Assembly (NCBI GenBank): GCA_914767715.1
Contig: OU612071.1
Location: 9,285,493-9,349,492, forward strand
Direction: 5' to 3'
Length of the DNA: 64,000 bases
From: Membranipora membranacea
Lineage: Eukaryota > Bryozoa > Gymnolaemata > Cheilostomatida > Membraniporidae
Of this stretch, positions 1 to 11,089 are shown piece after piece (the first letter of the stretch is position 1; each line of letters starts with the position of its first letter). The translations under genes were made by a program, and so were the position numbers. The notes beneath the pieces were generated by a model, which was not told where the DNA came from, did no database searches, and was given only the letters and a program-made list of their open reading frames with translations.

Positions 1-560
1 AGCCTCCTCTGGGCTGATAGCAGCATCGACCTTCTTTTCTGTATCAGCGCCTACCAAAGCATTTCATCATTACATAAATTTCATTAGCTGGATATTGATA
101 TATTTTAATTTCGGGACGTAGCATATTTATAATTGAACGGAAGCACATGTCAAACCAATGCAATTATAATTAAAAGTAAATAACCAGTTTGTTGAATATA
201 TGTAACGTTTATTTTTATTTAGACTCCGAGGGTGAATTATGCAAATAAGAATTGAGTAATTGGTAGGGAATCACAAGCTGATTCAATCAATACTTGTTTT
301 TCAAGTCAACAAAGTATTGTATATCATTATTGAAAAGCACTTACTATCGTTGGTCAACCGCAGAATGAAAACGTACTCGGCGGTAGAAAAATTGAGAATG
401 TCTGTAATTATGTTGCTTAACTGAAAAGGTAAGTTTCTACGTTTGTGTGCTCACCTTTCTGCTTAAGATTATTGGTAGCGTTCTGTGCCGTTTCCGGCTC
501 GTCCTCAGTGGCTACAGGGCCAGATTTGCCAGCATTTCTCCGAGATCTCCGCGGTGGCAT
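1..560 (-). CDS. Unknown basic N-terminal protein, 5' part of a gene leaving the left edge
   Basis: Two exons on the minus strand fit together. Exon 1 runs from the ATG at 560 to 455 and ends in a GTGAGC donor. Exon 2 starts at 50 after a TTTGGTAG acceptor and continues past base 1. The junction splits a Gly codon (phase 1) and the frame stays open for about 52 residues. The protein starts MPPRRSRRNAGKSG and continues with an acidic, Asn/Gln-containing stretch to VDAAISPEEA. An in-frame TAA lies 21 nt upstream of the ATG, which supports this start. The N-terminus is strongly basic and looks disordered; a nuclear role is only a guess. I do not recognise the family. The exon pair is well supported by splice signals and phase, but the product is unknown. 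Confidence 0.6.
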
Positions 561-1924
561 TCTGTAGCTCTGAACAGCTTACAGCTATTGGAAATATCAA
601 CAATTTCTCATCAAAACGATGCCAAAAATCTATCATGTAGGGTAATATTTCTGAATGATGATAAAACAGAGGCCCTGCTTAATTAAAACTAGTTTATTAT
701 GGGTCCTGGGTAGAAAACCTGGTTATTGCGTTTGCCAGCATAGCATCAGCTTGAGCCCTTAGTGCAGACTTGAACAAAGTACATTCGTTTAAGCCCCGCC
801 TATACCAGACCACTAACGGCTCATGGGTAAATATTGGTTGAGCTGACAACTGACTGGTGGAATAGCCGGAGCGAATCACTCCGTGAATGGCCTGGTCACT
901 GGTGATGTTTGGTTCACTGGCCTGTTATTCTTTATATTCATTGCAATCTAGTTCACATCAGTAGAACATACTGTCTGTAAAAGGCAGTTTGGTCCTTTCA
1001 TAATACTCTTGTCTTCTAACTAGTGCCCATATAATCAAACCAAGGAGTAAAGCTCCTTGATCAAACCCTCTTTTATAGTTATGCAAACTTAACTTAACAG
1101 AATATTTCACCGGAAATGATAATAAATGATAAAAGTTGAGACGAATTATATATAACACCTATCACAAGCCAATCATATGAGCTATGTTTATAGGTACTAT
1201 CCAATCAGACGCTATCTCTCTGTTGAACAAACTGTACATTGGAGTACACAACTCCATATTCCATTATTACCACTTCCCTTAGACCAGGGAGACCTGCTCC
1301 TGTTCTGTCTGCTATGGAGTGGTTGTCCTTACAGAACCCTGGGCCCAGTGCTACAGAAGTGCTCTCACTTCTCTCAGCCCGTTTTATTGTATAATTAGGA
1401 CTAGCTAGAATTATAAGTGCTCCTGCCCATCCACTTCTCTCATGCAGGTTGTTGCAATGATTCTGCCATTAAATATTGACCTTAAAACTGTATCTTGTGC
1501 TGTCCTTTTTTACTCCCTCACAAATACGTGTCTTTCATCTCAGCACAGTTGTATGTCAACTAACCTCTACCACAGGCCAATCCGGGTGCAGAGGTAAGCC
1601 AGGACACTGACACTGCGAGGGAGGGAAAATACAGCCAAGTCAACACCAGTCGGTCTGTATAACACTGCCATTCACTCGTCTTCATAATTTCAGAAGTAAA
1701 ATACTGTTATAACCATGCCGTTGTCTACTACAGCACATCGCTTATAAAGACCTCGTCGACGGCGATTAACAAGACGAAGATGAAGGAGAAGGGAGTTTGA
1801 GACTAACTCCTGGCTCAGCTCAGACCAAAGGTTGTCTTGACAAGCTCTGTGATGAATATCACTGATATAAATGTCCACCTATCATCCTGTCCCCGCCTCA
1901 TCTTAATCATTAGCAGCATGTGTA

Positions 1925-1998
1925 GTGACTGGGATTAGCACCAGCAGCCCTCGCAGATTGTCCAGCTCGAATCCAAACCACTACCCCATCCTGCTTAC
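1925..1998 (-). repeat. tRNA-derived SINE fragment
   Basis: Read on the minus strand, the block has a D-arm-like stretch (GGGGTAGTGGTTTGG) followed about 40 nt later by a T-arm-like hairpin (CTGGTGCTAATCCCAG). The pattern and spacing are those of a pol III A box and B box. The T-loop is mutated from the usual GGTTCGAATCC, so this is a decayed SINE head and not a functional tRNA gene. Confidence 0.4.
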
Positions 1999-2295
1999 CT
2001 TCCGTAGTGCTGGGTTTGCCTGCTGATTCCAATGCTGATTGACGGCCATCACTTTCAATGTTTGAGAGACCATAACGTCCTCAATATTAGGATTCCAAAG
2101 CTGACTAATTTGCTCACTCATGATAGAATAGAATATGATACAAAATAGCAGCCTCAAAATAATGAGGAAGGACGATCATTCACTACCCAATGTAGTAACC
2201 TTCAGCTGCTTTTTAATTTCTTTTATAACTTTGGAAGATAAATACGCAGATAGGGAGACAAAGTAACAACATTAGACTTGGAACTAGCCAAAATA

Positions 2296-2520
2296 TTGGC
2301 AGCTTTAGCGTTATGCATTGACTGACGCCTCAGTAACAAGCTTTAAAAACTCAGGCAAGCTAATTGACAGATGTTTACAAGGAGTCGACTGTAGCATTAC
2401 TGATCTTTTGAACCAATCCAAGATGAGAAGTTGTTTCCAGCAATCATACACAAATTGCCATATGCTTGTTCAGGGCCAGATATGTTCCTTTTATCCATGA
2501 GTATATATCAGTGTTTATAT
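2296..2520 (+). repeat. Dispersed repeat, copy 1 (second copy at about 36453-36675)
   Basis: This segment and one 34 kb away share a long run of matching words in the same order and orientation, including GCAGCTTT, TTATGCATT, AAAACTCAGGCAAGCTA, AAGATGAGAA and CAGATATGTTCC. Identity looks roughly 70-75% by eye. No terminal inverted repeat or coding capacity is evident, so the element class is unknown. Confidence 0.6.
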
Positions 2521-3193
2521 CCATATAGAACATCCGACTTGACCTTTTATTTGATTCACGGAAAGATTCACACGGAGGATTATGTCCACCAATATCCAGT
2601 TTGTTCTTATCACAAGAGGCATGAGGTGGGGTGTTTAGTTAGCAACATATAAATTCTAAACCGTCATCCATTAGTTAATCAGTTTGATCGCAGCCAATCG
2701 TTTTTGGGCGGCGGGCTTGAACCTGTGAAGACCATTTGGGGGGATCCCGATTCATCAATGTTCAAGGTTGCTTAGGGTCTAATTGAGCCATTGAGCACGG
2801 CAAAGGGTGATGAAAACAATTTCAAAATACATGGCCATATATCAAGCATCAGACCAAAAAGACAATTCCAATTTGTTCTCGTTCTGTATGGCCAGGTCGT
2901 AGTGGCAACTTGTTATCAACTACCCACACAATGATGACGGAATGCCACCACAGGGAGTGCCCGGACCACAGAACCCTAAAAATTTGGTAGAGTCAGAAAT
3001 TCAACTTGGTCGACTCCCGTTAACAAGACAAGGTGCTCGAACTTAAATTATTGCATTAGTTCAATGTCAACACTACTTTCGTCATCTTTTCTTTGGTTTG
3101 TCCGACGGGATATTGTACCAGCCACAAGAAAACGATGCCTTCATATACTTTACAATCTTACAAACACAGCTTTGTGAACTCATAGATAGACAA

Positions 3194-3300
3194 AGTTTGG
3201 TTCATTTGCTGGCATTAGGAGTTGTTCCCCATCCACTGGTCACGTCGTTGGCAAAAAGGCATGACCAATGAAGGGGAGCAACTGGAATGCAAGAAGTAAT
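3194..3300. repeat. Palindromic mini-element, TTTGGTTCATTTG family
   Basis: The left arm reads AAGTTTGGTTCATTTGCTGG and then GGAGTTGTTCCCC. The right arm is its inverted, diverged copy (GGGGAGCAACTGGAATGC). A related palindrome lies at 6104-6236, and half copies occur near 29112-29152 and 33047-33082. This looks like a non-autonomous DNA transposon family, class undetermined. Confidence 0.45.
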
Positions 3301-3944
3301 TACCATACGAGATATCATCATCATTAACGTTTTTGAATTAGAACAAACTTGTTCTAATTCAAAGATGTAAATGATGATATCCAATATTGGAAGTTTCATT
3401 TCAAAATTAACTTTCATTGGAAATTGAAGATTGAGAAGAGAAATACGCAGAGAGGGATACTAAGTATCAACAAAAGACTTCAGGTTTGTGTGTTTTTATA
3501 AGTATTTACTTATCTTGGTGATTATTTAAATCTAATTAATTTTGGACACAGGCTTTTTTTTCTATAAAAAAGTAAGAAACTCAATGTTTAGAACATAATC
3601 ATTATTATAGTAATATTTTTTTCAGTAAGCGCTGAACCGTGACAACCAACGACAACAGCCCCAGCTTTTCTCTTTGTAGTGAAGAAGATAGAATAGTGTC
3701 TTGTTTAGTGGTGGAATCAATGAGCTAGAGTTGGCCTCGGCCGGCGATGATGTCACATAACTGGCTGCCAGGACTAGCTTCTGTTCATCTTTGTGGTAAT
3801 GTGGTGAATGTTTTGTAGCTGAGGATCTAACTAGGCGGTGCTGAGCTGAGGAGGCGTGTGTCGGGGGTGGGCGACACGTCCTTTGTATATGGTAATGATG
3901 TCGTCGTGTTGTAGATAGAGTGCTGTTGTGTATGTTGATGTTGT

Positions 3945-4125
3945 CTAGTACCCGGTGCCTTCAAGATACTTGGCGATATCATCGACAGCTTTGTTTGCGG
4001 CTCCAAATCCGCTGGATTTGTCTTCTGGTACAAATGCGATGATGATAGCTGTCAAATTAAAAGTAAACAACATAAGCCATCTATAACATATTTGACAGAA
4101 CCAGTTCTATAAGCTGTCACACAAT

Positions 4126-4163
<38 letters not shown>

Positions 4164-5981
4164 TGGTAGCCTTGTCCCTTGTCACGCGGCTACTTATTTT
4201 GTTGGGGGTGTTACCACCCCCCCACAAAAACAATAATAAATAGCCATGTGACAAGTCTACATCAGTGCTACAAGTTATATATGCATCAATAGCCACATGT
4301 CGCCATCAGCAGGCAAAAATTCAAACTAATAACAATGGTCAGCCAAATTTTGACACATTTTAATGTAACACAATTCAACCTGTGCTTAATAAGGAAAAAA
4401 TCTGGTGGTCCTCAGAGGTTCGAATTAAGACTGTTTTGTGAGAAACATGCGCATCTATATTAATAATACTATTTTTTTAACCTATTTTAACAACCAAGGC
4501 AACTTCACTATCTTTTACAAGCAGAGTGTACCAGCAACTTTTTTCTCGCAACTTTTATAGTTTTATACTTTTATAGTAAATCAATCAATGAGATCAATGA
4601 GTGAGTCAATGAGCGAGTCAGTGAGTGAGTCAATGAGTGAGTCACTCAATCACTCAATAAAACTGCATTGTAGATTTAGCAGCAGACTGCATAGTGACTC
4701 TCTTACCTTGGATAGTAGACTGAAGTACTAAATTGCCTACACCAACTTTCTTGCATGAAATAATTCTACCATCTCCATCGAAATCTCTGAGGAACATGTA
4801 TTTTGTGCCTCCGATCGTGATCCCTGATGCCTATAAACAGCCAACTAATAGTATTATTTAATATCATGTTTTTATTATATTAGATTTAAATGAAAATTAT
4901 ATATCATATATTATGTAATATATATAATAATGTATTATATCATATAGTATATATCATTATTATATATATTGATTGATATATTATCCATTGGAGTCTAGTC
5001 ATATTTGCTTAGAGCCATGAAGTTCGCCTGTTGTCAAATGTTGTCAATATGCAGGTAATGCACTCATTACCCAATACAATGGAAGTAAAAAATTTCAGAT
5101 GCAACCATGCACTAAAACATATCCATAGCTGTATGGGCTCTATCAAACCCGGAGGAGGGGGGGGGGGCTGTTGGGCATTTTACTTTTTTTTGAACGATCA
5201 ATGTCCATATCAGTATATAATAATATCTGACATTCCCGCAGGCAGCGGGAAGGCAGACAGCACAGAGGGTTGGTCGAGTTTACTTACCGCCAAGACTCCC
5301 CCCACAGTTTCATTTTTAGGAGCCATGCTGTCAGCTATCTTCTTGGCCTCAGGGGCACTGATGGGTAGAACTACGCCCTGCAAATATAAAACAGACCCCC
5401 AGATGAATAATATTACTATATATTGTATTATATATACTATTTATATATATATAATATATATTACATCTATGAAAGCAGAGAGGGCTGCGGCGATACGAGA
5501 AAGCAAACTCTGATATCACAGTAAGAAGTTGAGAGCAAATTGTGCATTAATTTAAATCCAAATATACCGACCAGAAGTTAATTTGATGTGTAATACACGC
5601 TGGAGTTTAATACTCGTTGGTCTTTCCAAGTCATTAATATTAGGTTATAGAGTTGTCTGCTCCTGATTGCAGGGGGGGGGAGTAACTACCAAGCAAGGAT
5701 CGGGCTAATATACTATTATATATATTAATTATATTATATTACATGCTCAATTTCCATTTATTTGCAACCGATTGGCAATTTTTCCAAGTGACAAATAAAT
5801 ACATATTTTCTATCTTAATTTATTTTTAATACTTACTATCAATTAATTTTAATACTTTAGATGATATACTTACAGTGCCGCTTGGTGTCCAGACTGATCC
5901 GTTTAACCCGATAATGCAGCCCTTAGATATGGTTTCCTTACCACTGGCCACCATGTTATCGATATATCCATCCCAAGACAT
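3945..5981 (-). CDS. Profilin, 141 residues, four coding exons
   Basis: Profilin binds monomeric actin, proline-rich ligands and phosphoinositides and controls actin polymerisation in the cytoplasm. Coding exons on the minus strand are 5981-5874, 5377-5288, 4830-4707 and 4048-3945, all with GT-AG borders and consistent phases (0, 0, 1). The protein starts MSWDGYIDNMVASGK, the classic profilin N-terminus with the aromatic residues W3 and Y6 of the poly-proline site; W31 is present too. The middle holds GITIGGTKYMFLRD and the end KAVDDIAKYLEGTGY. Length is close to the usual 125-140. The exon with the ATG begins six bases upstream at 5987 after a TTTGTTTCAG acceptor, so there is an intron in the 5' untranslated region. 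Intron 3 carries a TA repeat, a hairpin and a 12-bp minisatellite. Confidence 0.95.
4129..4160. repeat. TA dinucleotide microsatellite
   Basis: An uninterrupted TA run of about 32 bases in profilin intron 3, directly next to the 4178-4255 hairpin. Confidence 0.9.
4178..4255. repeat. Hairpin element in profilin intron 3
   Basis: An inverted repeat whose arms begin CTTGTCACGCGGCTA and end TAGCCATGTGACAAG, with G-rich (GTTGGGGGTG) and C-rich inner parts that also pair. Outer flanks (AGTGGTAGCCTTG and GTGCTACAAG) weakly extend the symmetry. It resembles a MITE that inserted beside the TA repeat. Confidence 0.6.
4581..4657. repeat. 12-bp minisatellite (TCAATGAGTGAG)n
   Basis: Tandem copies of TCAATGAGTGAG and variants (GAGCGAGTCAGTGAG) occupy profilin intron 3 about 50 bp downstream of the last exon border on the minus-strand transcript. 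The final units turn into the inverted form CACTCAATCACTCAAT. Confidence 0.8.
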
Positions 5982-6103
5982 ATTTGACTGAAACAAAATG
6001 ACATCAACATTTCAACACTACATATCATCACATTTTTAAAAATAATAGCCGCATGAAATCAGATAACTCAAGATTTGATTCAGGGAGACTTTCAAGATGG
6101 AAA

Positions 6104-6236
6104 TCTAGAACAACTTTGGTCCAATTTGCCGGCATCCCAGTTGCTTCCCTTCCACTGGTAACACTGTGTGACCATTGGAGGGGGAGTAACTCCAAATGCA
6201 GACAAATGGACCAAACTTAGTCTAAGTTATGTCAGA
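6104..6236. repeat. Palindromic mini-element, TTTGGTTCATTTG family, copy 2
   Basis: The left arm AACTTTGGTCCAATTTG is matched by an inverted right arm containing AACTCCAAATGCAGACAAAT and GGACCAAACTTAG. The inner parts (CCACTGGTAACAC and GTGTGACCATTGG) pair as well. It shares its arms with the element at 3194-3300 and lies in the presumed 5' UTR intron of profilin. Confidence 0.5.
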
Positions 6237-6239
6237 AAA

Positions 6240-8590
6240 ATCGCACGGTTCAGATATTTGTTGGTGAGAAGAGTCAGTATGTCAACAAGTGTCTTCTGAC
6301 CATTTACAGTCGAGTAGGTAAGATATATCACAATCATACACACACACAACGAATCCCTAAAATACCTCGCTAATCACACCACAGCACAAACTCCACTAAA
6401 GAAAAGTACAAGCTCGTGGGAAGTATAACCACATCGGTATCCTGTGTGAGATTGTGTGTGGCTCAGCCAGGCAGCGATAGGCAGTGATAAGGGAAGGATT
6501 GTATGTGAGAAGAACAAGAGATAAGATAGGGAGTAATGTATTATGACCACTAGATAAGGAGGCAGGAGAACAAATATCCCTACGATTGTCGTAATCGTCT
6601 GACACCAAAACAATAGACAAAGCACAAAGCTCATATCAAACAATTATCCAGCTCTTAATATAGACGTCAACAATATAACCCATCAAGTATATGGGAGAGT
6701 TGTCTACTCCTGTTTGTCAGCCAGAACTCAGGGTGACAGACAAAGCACAAAGCTCATATCACAATCAGCACAATGACCCAGCGATCAAGTCATAATAAAT
6801 AACCATCAAGCTCGACATAAGCCTATGAGAGAGCTGTTGTCCTCTCTTGTTTGTTGTCCTGGAGTCAGAGTGATTTTCACATTAAGGGGGCGGGACCACC
6901 TCCTATTTTATTGAGTTAGACCAAACAGTTGATATTTTAAACTCTGGATTTTTGGGCATGATAAGACTCATAACAATTCTAATTACAACACAGTGGAAGA
7001 ACCAAACAATGCTGATCTCAAGTACCTTAGCTAGCTTGCCTGTGGTCGTAAAACTGTCAACAAAATCAACCTCAAGTGTACAAATACCAGATACTAGTAC
7101 ATACACGTAGCAATAGTGTCCCCAGTAAACTCAGCGAAACGATATACTATCACAGAGTTAGGATATATCCTTACTCTGTGATATCAATGACAAGTATTTA
7201 TAATCATTGGTGATATTATGTTCGTCTTCATGATGAGGTCCAAGCCGGTTGAAATAAGGGAGGTCACATTCCTAGAGCCGAACCAATGAAATGCTGTAAT
7301 GCCTTACGTCACAATCCATTCATGTTTGTATATGCCAAATTGCATCATAAATACTTACAATTAATTGTCTATCACTTAGTATTTAGTTCCAGACTTGATC
7401 ATCACAGTATTGTTAAAAGCACTTAAATTGCACGGCATCATTGTGATAAGGCAAGCCTCCAACCCGCTTACTCAATAAAAACTAGTCTGATCACCACTCC
7501 TCTACACCTCAGGCTTTTAAACATGAATAACACAATTTTAACAACCACTAATTCTTAACCTGATTCCTTAATGCCACATACTGTGCCAAACCATCAACCA
7601 AAATTCCGACTAGGCCAAGCAAGCATCAAGGAACAGGCCAAGCAACATTTTCGAAACACCACATACTGTGCCAAACTCCCCAACACAGATCCCAAGCAAC
7701 TTGGACAGTTCCATTTGAATCTCTTGACCACGCAAAGATATAACACTGACCATTTCTTCTTGACAAGACCTGGCTAAGTTCTCACTATCAGACTAAGCTC
7801 AACTTTTTCCCAGGGGTAGACTGAACTTAAATCAAGCAGAACAATTTTTGTAGCACCCAAATATATGCATAAGCCAAAGCAAATAAAAAAATAACTGAAG
7901 CATCACAGACTCGCACACCTAGCAAAGGGACAAGGGACGCTGGCAAATAGAGTGACCTAGAAAACTCTATCGGATTAACCACTCAATCACTATTTATCAT
8001 CAGAGCGCCAGCCTGGCCTGTTAGCCTCATGCCTCGCCCACGGTAACGTGATAAAATAAGACGACCATTACGTTACGACAGACATTCCCTTCTCGGCCAT
8101 TCATCATCAAACTTGAGTCATAAATTAGTCATTTGGCTGTCAGAACTAGCTCAACTATGTGAACAACAGAATCATAACCATGATATGATGTGGATGTGAC
8201 GCTGCTATCAATTATTTTATAAGCACTTTACATTACAATGAAGCATCATTATCTAAGCCTTATAACTATGTCACCAGCGACTCGCTGCTGGTAATGTGTG
8301 CTTACTTATCAACTCTAGAACAAATTGTAGGTGGTCGTTTGCTCATACACAAGCAATAAATGATACCTAATTTGATATAATGTAAAATAAGATCTTCATG
8401 ACGACAGTATATCAAAGCCCTTTTCCAATCCATCCATTGAGCCTGGAATTTCAGATGACAGGCCCTCAGCGGAGGCCCATAATTAACCCATCTATGCCTT
8501 CTCCATTAGTCACACAGGGTACGCATAGCGGATAAGATAAGGACTGTGAGTGGGCCAACTAACAATGTTTGAGTCTGTCGTTTGTTACCT
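6240..8590. other. Gene-free stretch upstream of the profilin coding exons
   Basis: I see no exon, RNA gene or clear repeat element here. The stretch is probably part of the long profilin 5' UTR intron if the candidate exon at 10971-11081 is right. Confidence 0.5.
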
Positions 8591-8591
8591 A

Positions 8592-8842
8592 GGGTCGGAG
8601 TTTAGGAAACATGTTAGGGCAGGCGAAAATCCTTGAGGGTGTGAAGTAACACCAGGTTGGGTATTGTCAGCTCCTCCTTAGTCCCCAGTCCCAAGCCTCC
8701 AATGATATAAATAGCCAATGGAAGTCCCAAATGAGTTAATTCAGACATGGAATATTCAATTATAGCATTTTCAGGCCACTCTATCGAGTAAGCATTCTAG
8801 GGGAGGCAGAGCGTCCCTGCCTCCCCTAGACCTACGGGCCTG
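8592..8842. repeat. GGGGAGGC palindrome family, copy A
   Basis: The right end carries the hallmark hairpin CTAGGGGAGGCAGAGCG / CCTGCCTCCCCTAG followed by CTACGGGCCTG. The interior shares GACATGGAATATTCAATTAT and GGCCACTCTAT with the copies at 30031, 30238, 31202, 35501, 38072 and 38921. The left end (AGGGTCGGAGTTTAGG) is more decayed. No coding capacity; a non-autonomous DNA transposon family. Confidence 0.65.
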
Positions 8843-8844
8843 TA

Positions 8845-10970
8845 AGCCAAGCCAAGCTTGATGCTCATAGCGTGTTATTAATGGCAAGGTGTATCAAGTG
8901 CCCCATAATTAACTGCCAAATACACAACGACCGCCTTCACTCAAATATCTGGGTCACTGATGACAACTCTCCAGCCTAAATACACACACATCCTGTCAAC
9001 TGGGTAAACTATAGAAGGTGATAATGGCAACATTCTACTCCCAACCACAAGAATTAGCCACCAGGAATTCTAGGATATCCATAATCTATCAAGAAGTCCG
9101 TAAAAGCTTTGTGTGAACTGATCAGAAAGCTCCATACTGAATCAGGGTGACGTGTTTCCAACCTCTCAAAATAAAAGCATACGCAGCAAGGCGAAAAGGC
9201 CGATGATTTGTATCAAAACAATGATTTCATTAAAGCAAATTAGGATGCAAGTCATAGACCACTATTCACTGACTAATGATCAGAGTTTTATTAGGCCCTA
9301 ATCATGAATGAAAACCTAGCTAACTACTAGCATAGGCGACAGCTGTTTAAAACATCAAACTCAACCAGAGATCTATACTTAGATTGATCTGTGAGCTTGG
9401 CATATTTGCAAAGTTGTGGTCTGCATTCTGACATTTTGCGTAAACTAGAGTAGGCAGCATTAGTATTTATAATCTCTGGCTGTATGTAGGTTGTGAAACG
9501 CTGAGGTATTCAACCAATCGCATTCTTTGTACCCAGATATACCTGTACACGCCATGATCAACATAGCCAGCAAGATATCGATAATAAAAGAGCTGATTCA
9601 ATATTCCATTGATTACCAATCATTCAATCAGACGAAAAGTTTCCCTTCAAGGCACAACCTAAGCCCACTCCATCTCGCTTTGCATAATTTCAGCAAGCAG
9701 CACATTTCACCTTTCAACTCCGGAATATTTCCTACCCAATCTTGATATCGAACTACACATCTACACTCATCACCAACATGAATATTCCATATTTTACCAA
9801 TCGCATCGAGGCACCTTGAAGTGAAGAATCTCATTAGAACTCTACAAACCCATTTCCACCATCTTTAACCTCTCTGTAGTGTTAATCAACCAGCCTGCTG
9901 ATATCACCCACCATGTTATTGTCATGATGTTTATGCTAGTTTGTGATTCACTTATTCATGCAGCTGTTACAAAAATAGGAAGTTCAACGGCTTGCGCAAC
10001 AGGAAGTGGAAGATTTGATCTAGTAATGGTTATGTATAGATAGAGAACTGATCTCCGCAATTGATATTCAGCTATTCAGCGTTGTTTCAGAGCAAGTAAG
10101 CAAATTACACTCATACCAGCAAAACAAGACCATGAGAACAACTTGAGACAACTCAAGCTTAGGGGGAGTGGTAGCTGTATGACTTCAAATCTACTTTTAG
10201 CATAGACATTTTGATAACCCATTGAATAATTATAAGGGTATTGTGTCTAAAAGTCAAGCACTCCATCTTTGATTTCATGACAATTCAAATAATCAGACAA
10301 ATGTTTCAACACCTAAGGAGTAGCAGTTACTTTTATCACAAGTCCTTCCATCATCGTTAGGGAGAGGTGCTTCTGGTGATCAAATGGTAGAGAAAGAGTA
10401 ATAATAAACAGAGACAAGCAATAGGCACTAGTATCCAAACATCGAGCACTGGTAGATTGCAACAGCTCAGAAAAAAAAGGATCGTGACAGAAGGCAGTTA
10501 GTGATTTTCCATCCTCAATGGGTGAATCAAGCCGTTGATTAGAGGAATGGTGAAATGAGCACTCTTGTCAGTGCGCTGATGAGTTGGTTGCTAGGGCGAT
10601 GAGGTTTTTTATAGGTCTGAACTAAATGGCTCCCATCTATCTGCAATCCATCTTTTGACCACGTGTCTCAGCTTATTATTAGTAGGAGAGAAAGATAGAC
10701 TAAAGAGGAAACCCCTTTTATCCTCACTCACCAAGCCAGGTACATAAACCCCGTCACAGAAAACATTCAATCATGCACATATAGGCCCAAGTGTCAAGGA
10801 TTGAATCATATCATCAAGCGGTCACTTTTCTTATAATTCTGAAAGCTTATTTTGCAAGCTGCACTCAAACCAATCACAATTGTGAGCAAGTTATAGCCAG
10901 ACAAGATATTATAGATCAATAATCAATATCACTATTATATTATGACTTGGGCTTTAGTTGATATACTCAC
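8845..10970. other. Gene-free stretch
   Basis: No exon or recognisable repeat was found. Composition is AT-rich and complex, without long tandem repeats. Confidence 0.5.
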
Positions 10971-11081
10971 ATTTTTTGTATATAAATTGACTAAAGAGAA
11001 ATTGTAGATAAATTGAGCTGCTCTCTAGGTCTTTGGTCACAACGACTGCTTCTTCTCCACAAGAGTACAACGTTTAGTTAT
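10971..11081 (-). other. Candidate non-coding 5' exon of profilin
   Basis: On the minus strand a GTTTTTGCAG acceptor is followed by 111 nt and then a GTGAGT donor. All three frames contain stops and there is no ATG inside, which is what a 5' UTR exon should look like. Spliced to the exon at 5987 it would give AAAAAATTCAAATATG around the start codon. It lies 5 kb upstream of the coding region, and assignment to profilin is inference. It implies at least one more exon upstream. Confidence 0.4.
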
Positions 11082-11089
11082 CTGCAAAA

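Larger units (their letters stand above)
561..3944. other. Intergenic stretch between the left-edge gene and profilin
   Basis: No exon could be supported here. It holds the divergent upstream side of the left-edge gene, a tRNA-like SINE fragment (about 1925-1998), one copy of a dispersed repeat (about 2296-2520), a small palindromic element (about 3194-3300) and, at its right end, the profilin 3' untranslated region. Short ORFs in this span have no recognisable domain and no splice context. Confidence 0.6.

Noticed and set aside
4129-4160. TA run as a promoter TATA element
   Set aside because: It is a microsatellite inside a profilin intron.
5031-5513. 160-residue plus-strand ORF, among the longest in the window
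   Set aside because: It lies over profilin exon 2 on the opposite strand, includes a G run and AT-rich filler, and has no domain. The minus-strand profilin exon explains the coding signal.
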